Shown: positions 26,208-30,905 of the stretch, one piece after another
How positions within the stretch are numbered: the stretch's first letter is position 1
Layout: every line of letters begins with the position of its first letter
Assembly: GCA_947505055.1 (NCBI GenBank)
Contig: CANNLO010000015.1
Span: forward strand, 1-30,905
Source of the DNA: Methylococcaceae bacterium
Lineage (GTDB): Bacteria > Pseudomonadota > Gammaproteobacteria > Methylococcales > Methylomonadaceae
DNA: 30,905 bases
Direction: 5' to 3'
Made by a program: the position numbers and the translations under genes
The notes under the pieces: generated by a model
Told to the model about the DNA's origin: nothing
The model's input: the letters and a program-made list of their open reading frames with translations, nothing else
Databases searched by the model: none

Positions 26208-27008
26208 CTAAAACACATCAGATAGGCACATTTGCCTATTAATAATAGATGGTACGAATTCTTTGTTTATCCGAACTCCACCAAATTGATATTCGAATAT
26301 CATGGAATCTCGTAATTGCGTGTTTTCATTTCTAATTAAGATATTAATATATTTACCATCAGGTATTTTTTTTAAATCATCCTCTTTCTCGAAATACATT
26401 ACATCTATGGCATCATCGAATTCTTTGTAAAGTAGCCCATCATTCCAAAAATATTTAGCCCCAGGTCTCGACATTCTCCACATGAGAGTTTTCTGATCTT
26501 GAAAATTCAATGTATATGCCTTTTCTGACAATAACATTGAAATTGTGCTTCCCTCAAATAATTGTTCTTTGGTGATTCTGGCGACATAGTCAGTGGGCGG
26601 AAGCACCCAATTTAATCTTTTCTTAAATCCAGGAGTTGACAATGCATTAGGGAATCCCATTATAAAATCGACACCGAGTTTAGCTGCAACTTCATAAGTA
26701 TCCCCCGCCAATTTTTGGAATAATCCATATTTTCGGTGACTCTCAGCAACCATGGTCGTCATAGACAGGTATGAATTAATCACCCCAGCACCAGACCAAA
26801 GTGGCATAGACATGATTGCATAATGCCCAACCAAACGATTCTCTTCGTAGCAAAGTGTAACAATAGGCTCATTGTTTGGATTTTTAATGTATGCCCAATC
26901 CCACAAGTCTCCAATCTCTCTCTCAGCAAAACACTCTCTAAAAAGCCCATTAATCTTAACTTTATGCTTCAAAAGTTCTTGCTTATCACATATAGATATT
27001 ATTTCCAT
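26208..27008 (-). CDS. GNAT-like acyl-CoA N-acyltransferase
   Basis: 266-residue protein with an acyl-CoA N-acyltransferase look. LVGHYAIMSMPLWSGAGVINSYLSMTTMVAESHRKYGLFQKLAGD covers beta strands 2-4 and the CoA pyrophosphate-binding turn (positions around 70-105). GVDFIMGFPNALSTPGFKKRLNW is the start of the second half. The C-terminal ~110 residues are less typical. The start is the ATG at 27008 without a clear ribosome site; an in-frame TTG lies one codon earlier. In this operon it could add an acyl group at N5 or N7 of the Leg-type sugar, or replace one removed by the PIG-L protein. A family name beyond GNAT is not possible by eye. Confidence 0.7.
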   Translation of the reverse strand: MEIISICDKQELLKHKVKINGLFRECFAEREIGDLWDWAYIKNPNNEPIVTLCYEENRLVGHYAIMSMPLWSGAGVINSYLSMTTMVAESHRKYGLFQKLAGDTYEVAAKLGVDFIMGFPNALSTPGFKKRLNWVLPPTDYVARITKEQLFEGSTISMLLSEKAYTLNFQDQKTLMWRMSRPGAKYFWNDGLLYKEFDDAIDVMYFEKEDDLKKIPDGKYINILIRNENTQLRDSMIFEYQFGGVRINKEFVPSIINRQMCLSDVF

Positions 27009-27096
27009 CAAGAAATTAAACGAAATATTTCTATTTCATTCCTACTCTTATTAAAATAGCTACACACCGGAATTAATATCAATTTGACGATTTGAT

Positions 27097-27807
27097 TCAT
27101 CGCGCAATTCCTCCTACATACAATGTTGATCCTGTTATAACATCAGGCCCATCCATCAAATAGTTAATTGCAATTGCAACATCTTTACTAGTCACCTCGT
27201 TCTTATACGCCTGTTTAGTATGCATGTAATCTATTTGAGATTCCGTTAAATGCTCAGTCATTGCTGTCATTACAAGAGCAGGGGCAACACAATTCACCCT
27301 AATGCCAAACCTAGCCAACTCAATAGACATTGATTCACTAGCATGCTTAAGAGCAGCTTTAGTTGCTCCATAAACAATCTCACCAGGTATATTCAATTCT
27401 GCAGCAATACTTGTGACATTAATAATTAAAGGCTTTTCAGTTCTAGTCAATGATTTCAACAATAATTTAACTAAATATAATGGTGCAATACAGTTTAAAG
27501 AAAAAGCCTCAGAAGCTAGTTTAGGGTCTAATTTAAATACTGGTGATGTTGGCATAATTCCAGCACAATTCACTATTGTATTTATTTTCACTTTATTAAT
27601 CCCACTACCTTCAATTATTGTTTTTACAGATTCGAAGTCTAGAAGATCACAACATAAATGTGTATAATTTGGATTATTTAGAAAAAACTCTTGAGGCTTT
27701 CGATCTAGCCCATAGACATGGTGATCAGAATTGTCGGTGAACAGTTGCTCACATAGTGCTAAACCTATACCTGATGACGCACCTGTAATTAGAGTAACTT
27801 TTGACAT
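27097..27807 (-). CDS. Short-chain dehydrogenase/reductase in the Leg operon
   Basis: Classical SDR of 236 residues: LITGASSGIGLAL cofactor site, NCAG at the end of strand 4, INVTSIAAE catalytic serine region and YGATK for the YxxxK pair, ending TGSTLYVGG. The ATG at 27807 has a very strong ribosome site, AGGAGGG, 4 bases upstream. It lies between legI and the GNAT-like gene, with gaps of 111 and 85 bases, the loosest spacing in this part of the operon, so it may be an added module. It could reduce or oxidise a side-chain carbon of the nonulosonic acid or its acyl group. No specific substrate can be named. Confidence 0.82.
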   Translation of the reverse strand: MSKVTLITGASSGIGLALCEQLFTDNSDHHVYGLDRKPQEFFLNNPNYTHLCCDLLDFESVKTIIEGSGINKVKINTIVNCAGIMPTSPVFKLDPKLASEAFSLNCIAPLYLVKLLLKSLTRTEKPLIINVTSIAAELNIPGEIVYGATKAALKHASESMSIELARFGIRVNCVAPALVMTAMTEHLTESQIDYMHTKQAYKNEVTSKDVAIAINYLMDGPDVITGSTLYVGGIAR

Positions 27808-27811
27808 TTTT

Positions 27812-27818
27812 CCCTCCT
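27812..27818 (-). promoter_or_regulatory. Strong Shine-Dalgarno site of the SDR gene
   Basis: AGGAGGG on the minus strand, 4 bases before the ATG at 27807. It is the best ribosome site I saw in the window and confirms this start. The rest of the 111-base gap to legI holds no clear promoter. Confidence 0.7.
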
Positions 27819-27918
27819 AATAGTTTGTAGCATGCGCTCATAATTGCCTTTAATATCTTGCATGACCTAACCTAGCAAGCCATATTCAACAAGGATGCCG
27901 TGATGATGCAACCTTTTC

Positions 27919-28923
27919 TCACAGCTCAATTAACTCATCTGCTAAAAAATTACGGGGTGCACTATAACCAATAACCTCATCCCATCGCATCGGGCTAATC
28001 CCATTGCCTGGACGCTTAACAGTAAGATTATTAGTAGAGTAAATCTCCCCTATTTTAATATCTCTTGAAGCTACAATGCTTTTTCTGGCAACTGTCATAT
28101 TCTTAGCTTCGCTGTTACTAGGCTTTTTAACACCATCACCCAGCGACTGCTGTATATGTCGAATTGCCTGCACCATAGCTTTGAGCTCATCAGGCTCTAA
28201 GCTTGCTTTATGATCCGGCCCCTCCATAGTGCGATCAAGCGTGAAGTGCTTTTCTATGACACATGCACCCATTGCAACTGCGGCTATGGGTACTTCTATC
28301 CCTTGTGTATGGTCAGAATATCCAACTTTTACTCCAAAGGCAGTGCTAATTGTATGCATAGCGCGTAAGTTAACATCGTCTATAGGGCAAGGGTATTCAG
28401 TTGTAGCATGTAACACGGAAATTTTTTCTTTTGATGTCCCCGCATTAATTAACACTTCCAAAGCGTCCTTAACCTCATCAAGATTAGCCATGCCTGTCGA
28501 AAGAATCACCTCTTTACCGAGACGGCCTATGTGTCGCAAATAAGGCAGATTGGTAATTTCACCACTGGGTATTTTAAATATTGCCATTTGAAATGAATTT
28601 AGCAAGTCTATGCTGTCATGATCAAACGGCGTCGATAAGAACATAATTTCCTTGTCTTTACAGTATCTAATCAAAACTCTATGTGCATTATCGTCGAGCT
28701 CTAGCTTCTTAATCATTTCATATTGCGTCTCATCAGTTGAAGTAGTCTGCTTCTGATAATCAGCTTTTTGTGCAAGCTTACTTACCAACTTGTCTGCTTT
28801 AAATGTTTGAAACTTAACGGCATCAGCACCCGCTTCGACTGCAACGTCAATCAGTTTTTTGGCTAACTCAATAGAACCATTATGATTAACGCCTGCTTCT
28901 GCAATAATAAAAACTTTACTCAT
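27919..28923 (-). CDS. legI: Legionaminic acid-type synthase (NeuB family)
   Basis: 334-residue synthase that condenses a 2,4-diacylamino-2,4,6-trideoxymannose-type sugar with phosphoenolpyruvate. From the ATG at 28923 it begins MSKVFIIAEAGVNHNG, the exact NeuB-family start; the upstream reading to 29043 only repeats neuD sequence in another frame. The TIM barrel carries AVKFQTFKADKLVS, GYSDHT and EKHFTLDR. The C-terminal SAF/antifreeze-like domain includes ARKSIVASRDIKIGE and VKRPGNGISP. The KADYQK segment fits LegI rather than PseI in my recollection. It overlaps neuD by 8 bases (ATGAGTAA). Confidence 0.9.
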   Translation of the reverse strand: MSKVFIIAEAGVNHNGSIELAKKLIDVAVEAGADAVKFQTFKADKLVSKLAQKADYQKQTTSTDETQYEMIKKLELDDNAHRVLIRYCKDKEIMFLSTPFDHDSIDLLNSFQMAIFKIPSGEITNLPYLRHIGRLGKEVILSTGMANLDEVKDALEVLINAGTSKEKISVLHATTEYPCPIDDVNLRAMHTISTAFGVKVGYSDHTQGIEVPIAAVAMGACVIEKHFTLDRTMEGPDHKASLEPDELKAMVQAIRHIQQSLGDGVKKPSNSEAKNMTVARKSIVASRDIKIGEIYSTNNLTVKRPGNGISPMRWDEVIGYSAPRNFLADELIEL

Positions 28924-29509
28924 TGGCGTAACCCCTAAATAGCGATCCCGCTTTAATGAAATCATTTTCTTTAGTATGAACTGATTCTTTGGTAACAGCG
29001 TTACTGCCCACAAAACTACCTTGCTTGACAATAACCCCACCATTAATAACGGCGCCTGTTGATATATGGCAATTATTTTCTATGACTACATCATGCTCAA
29101 TGAGTGACTTAGTATTGATGATGCAATTTTCACCCACTATGGTCTCTGCATTAATTAATGCATCATGCATGACGATTGTACCGTTGCCTATCTTGGCGTG
29201 CTTTGAAACATACGCCCTAGGTGAAATAATTACGGGTAACTTAAATCCTAGAAATTTAGCATAGTCAAATAGCCGAACACGAATTGCTGGGCTTTTTATT
29301 TGCCCGATAGTAATAAGCGCATAGTCATAACTTGCTTTTAGCTTTGTTAAATCGTCATCGTGACCGAGCCATGGATATCCCAACAAATCGCATATAGATC
29401 TATTAGTATCAACAATGCCAGCAATAAAGAATTTATTTTCTTGCTCAATAACATCAATACAAGATTTACAATGCCCGCCACCGCCGATTAAAATTAATTT
29501 TGGCTTCAT
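28916..29509 (-). CDS. legH: NeuD/LegH/PglD-type sugar N-acetyltransferase
   Basis: 197 residues: an N-terminal PglD-like nucleotide-binding region (LILIGGGGHCKSCIDVIE) followed by a left-handed beta-helix from about residue 95 (KHAKIGNGTIVMHDALINAE to QGSFVGSNAVTKES). The start ATG overlaps the legC stop by one base (TGATG), and the end overlaps legI by 8. Next to the aminotransferase it is expected to N-acetylate the 4-amino-4,6-dideoxy sugar made by LegC, the LegH step. The family is named NeuD in sialic acid loci, where the role differs; context decides for LegH. Confidence 0.83.
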   Translation of the reverse strand: MKPKLILIGGGGHCKSCIDVIEQENKFFIAGIVDTNRSICDLLGYPWLGHDDDLTKLKASYDYALITIGQIKSPAIRVRLFDYAKFLGFKLPVIISPRAYVSKHAKIGNGTIVMHDALINAETIVGENCIINTKSLIEHDVVIENNCHISTGAVINGGVIVKQGSFVGSNAVTKESVHTKENDFIKAGSLFRGYANE

Positions 29510-30657
29510 CAGAGTCTCGCACTGCTAGGTATATTCACAACACGCTCTTCAAGCCATTTTGCGTTTGTTAAATCTGCTGATTGGCAGTCGCTGAACATCA
29601 TTAATTCATTCATTAATCGCCATACTGGCCGTGACATAACGCCAGTGTCATTCAAATCCTTCAAAAAAATTTCGCGCGCTTGCTTGTCTACGAGCACCAA
29701 AGTATTGAGCCAATAATTTGAACTTGCTTGAGCCGGTTCTTTTACAAACATAAGATTACTATTAGAGAAAAATTCGGCATATGCATTTGCAATATCTCGC
29801 TTGCTTTCTAATAGTTTTGGCAAGCTCTCCATTTGCGCGCATCCAAGTGCTGCGTTGATGTTCGGTAGACGATAGTTATAACCAATTTCATCATGCACAA
29901 ATTCATACGGATGAGGCTGCTTAGCAGTGGTGGTAATATGCTTGGCACGCTTAGCCAGCGCTTCATCGTCTGTAATAATCATACCGCCACCGCCAGTAGT
30001 GATGGTCTTATTACCATTAAAGCTTAATGCTGCAAGCTTACCGAATGCGCCAGTGTGTTTACCTTGATAAAAACTTCCCAAACTCTCAGCAGCATCTTCA
30101 ATAAGCGGAATATTAAATTCATCGCATATCTTGGCAATTTCATCGATGCGGCAAGGATGGCCAAAGGTATGCATAGGTACAACTGCAGAAATCTTTTTAC
30201 CTGTTTTATTATTGATACACGCTAAAGTAGTTTTTGTCGCATTAGCTTCAAGAAATGTTCTTAAACTTACTGGGCTCATCCCTAACGTATCTAAATCAAC
30301 GTCAACAAAAACTGGTTTTGCTCCGCAATAACTAATCGCATTGCAGGTCGCGATAAATGAAAGTGGCTGCGTGATAACTTCATCGCCCTGGCTGACACCT
30401 ACCAACTTAAGCGCAATATGCAAAGCCGCTGTTCCATTGACAGTAGCAATAGCATACTTAACACCCGTATATTCTGCTACCAATTGCTCAAATCGATCAA
30501 CATACTTTCCGACGCTAGATACAAAAGTGGAATCGATACAGTCAATCAAATACGCCTTCTCATTGCCGGAAAATTTGGGCTCATGTAATGCAATAAAATC
30601 AGGCGTCTGATAAAGCTTGCGAATAAAATTAATCACTTCTTGGTAGTTATCACTCAT
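29509..30657 (-). CDS. legC: PLP-dependent NDP-4-keto-sugar aminotransferase (LegC)
   Basis: DegT/DnrJ/EryC1/StrS aminotransferase of 382 residues. PLP Lys217 lies in SFNGNKTITTGGGG and the pyridine-binding Asp188 in EDAAESLGSFYQGK. The N-terminal FIALHEPKFSGNEKAYL and STFVSSVGKYVDRFE are typical of the LegC group. It transfers an amino group from glutamate to C4 of the 4-keto sugar produced by LegB. The ATG start is 2 bases after the legB stop. Related enzymes (PglE, PseC, PerA) differ mainly in substrate; legB in front and legH/legI behind support LegC. Confidence 0.87.
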   Translation of the reverse strand: MSDNYQEVINFIRKLYQTPDFIALHEPKFSGNEKAYLIDCIDSTFVSSVGKYVDRFEQLVAEYTGVKYAIATVNGTAALHIALKLVGVSQGDEVITQPLSFIATCNAISYCGAKPVFVDVDLDTLGMSPVSLRTFLEANATKTTLACINNKTGKKISAVVPMHTFGHPCRIDEIAKICDEFNIPLIEDAAESLGSFYQGKHTGAFGKLAALSFNGNKTITTGGGGMIITDDEALAKRAKHITTTAKQPHPYEFVHDEIGYNYRLPNINAALGCAQMESLPKLLESKRDIANAYAEFFSNSNLMFVKEPAQASSNYWLNTLVLVDKQAREIFLKDLNDTGVMSRPVWRLMNELMMFSDCQSADLTNAKWLEERVVNIPSSARL

Positions 30658-30659
30658 AT

Positions 30660-30905
30660 CTACATCTTTCCATCAAGATACTTGCCAGTCTCTTTATGTC
30701 CAAAATCAGGAATCATTTTGTAGAAGAGCGTAACAATTTGTTCTTTGGTCCAACTTTTAGCAAGCTTCCTACCATCAATGCATTGAACGAATTCGTCTAG
30801 CAACTCATTATCAAACAGAGGCTTATTCTTTATTACTCCCATGTTATTAAATTTGGCCATATCAAGCGTTTCATTTTCTGTAAAAAATTCCTCAAAATCC
30901 TTTTC
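30660..30905 (-). CDS. legB: NDP-sugar 4,6-dehydratase LegB, C-terminal fragment
   Basis: The last 81 codons of a gene entering from the right edge. The frame is open from base 30905 through the ATG at 30860, so that ATG is internal (the preceding codons read EKDFEEFFTENETLD). The tail WTKEQIVTLFYKMIPDFGHK and ETGKYLDGKM matches, from memory, the conserved C-terminus of LegB-type NAD-dependent 4,6-dehydratases. The gene stops 2 bases before legC, the usual legB-legC order. It should start the pathway by making the 4-keto-6-deoxy sugar nucleotide. The catalytic part is outside the window. Confidence 0.75.
   Translation of the reverse strand, partial: EKDFEEFFTENETLDMAKFNNMGVIKNKPLFDNELLDEFVQCIDGRKLAKSWTKEQIVTLFYKMIPDFGHKETGKYLDGKM

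Noticed and set aside
27789..27863. 24-codon open frame between legI and the SDR, overlapping the SDR start
   Set aside because: Too short, no recognisable family and only a poor ribosome site; likely chance, though a translated leader cannot be excluded.
27919..29043. Longer legI reading with 40 extra N-terminal residues
   Set aside because: The extension is neuD sequence in another frame; MSKVFIIAEAGVNHNG at 28923 is the standard NeuB-family start.
30660..30860. A small 66-residue gene beginning at the ATG 30860
   Set aside because: The frame is open upstream to the window edge and the sequence is the C-terminus of a LegB-type dehydratase.
21544..30905. Sialic (Neu5Ac) or pseudaminic acid pathway
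   Set aside because: The legB/legC pair and the CBS-type ptmE homologue are not needed for Neu5Ac. The hydrolysing epimerase LegG/NeuC type argues against the Pse route, which uses PseG.
1..30905. tRNA genes, CRISPR arrays, insertion sequences, toxin-antitoxin or phage-defence genes
   Set aside because: I looked for direct-repeat arrays, transposase motifs and terminal repeats and saw none.

Overview
The window is one continuous surface-polysaccharide (O-antigen or capsule) biosynthesis locus. About 30 genes all lie on the minus strand, so transcription runs from high to low coordinates. Many genes overlap by 1-13 bases or sit a few bases apart. The gene families (fnl/wbu genes, a Wzy-type polymerase, a Leg operon) indicate a Gram-negative bacterium, most likely a beta- or gammaproteobacterium. 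I cannot name the genus. There are no tRNA or rRNA genes, insertion sequences, CRISPR arrays or phage genes. No gap between genes exceeds 300 bases. Base composition is mosaic: most genes look about 35-45% GC, the polymerase and the 609-residue transferase are much AT-richer, and about 9.1-13.6 kb is clearly GC-richer.

Layout in transcription order. (1) 30905-21544 is a legionaminic-acid-type nonulosonic acid operon: legB (3' end only), legC, neuD/legH, legI/neuB, an SDR, a GNAT-like acyltransferase, legG/neuC, a PIG-L deacetylase, a CBS-nucleotidyltransferase (ptmE-like), a Gfo/Idh/MocA oxidoreductase and the CMP-sugar synthetase legF/neuA. It should end in a CMP-activated Leg-type sugar. 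(2) 21469-14646 holds decoration and transfer genes: a carbamoyltransferase, a ptmA-like SDR, a large uncharacterised GT-B-like protein that is my candidate nonulosonate transferase, two left-handed beta-helix acyltransferases, and an epimerase with a cysteine-rich insert resembling dTDP-L-rhamnose 4-epimerases. (3) 14649-9106 holds a GT2 gene, then a GC-rich block: a heparinase II/III-like protein, an AsnB-type amidotransferase and a second GT2. (4) 9001-8078 is a zinc-ribbon methyltransferase gene interrupted by an in-frame stop codon. (5) 7954-5023 holds ugd (UDP-glucuronate) and a wzy-like polymerase. (6) 4901-1 holds a GT4 gene followed by wbuX-wbuY-wbuZ-fnlA-fnlB. This order matches, from memory, the E. 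coli O145 arrangement for UDP-L-FucNAc and its acetamidino derivative L-FucNAm.

Together the genes predict a Wzy-dependent repeat unit containing a modified legionaminic-acid-type sugar, L-FucNAm, probably glucuronic acid or its amide, and possibly 6-deoxy-L-talose, decorated with O-acyl and carbamoyl groups. A Wzx flippase, an initiating phosphoglycosyltransferase, fnlC and the rhamnose genes are not in the window. Points worth a second look: the acyl-exchange gene pair (PIG-L plus GNAT) inside the Leg operon; the HisF homologue lacking its catalytic Asp11; the cytosolic heparinase-like/AsnB pair on a compositionally foreign block beside a broken gene; the unassigned 609-residue transferase; and repeated TTG starts in TTGA stop/start overlaps.
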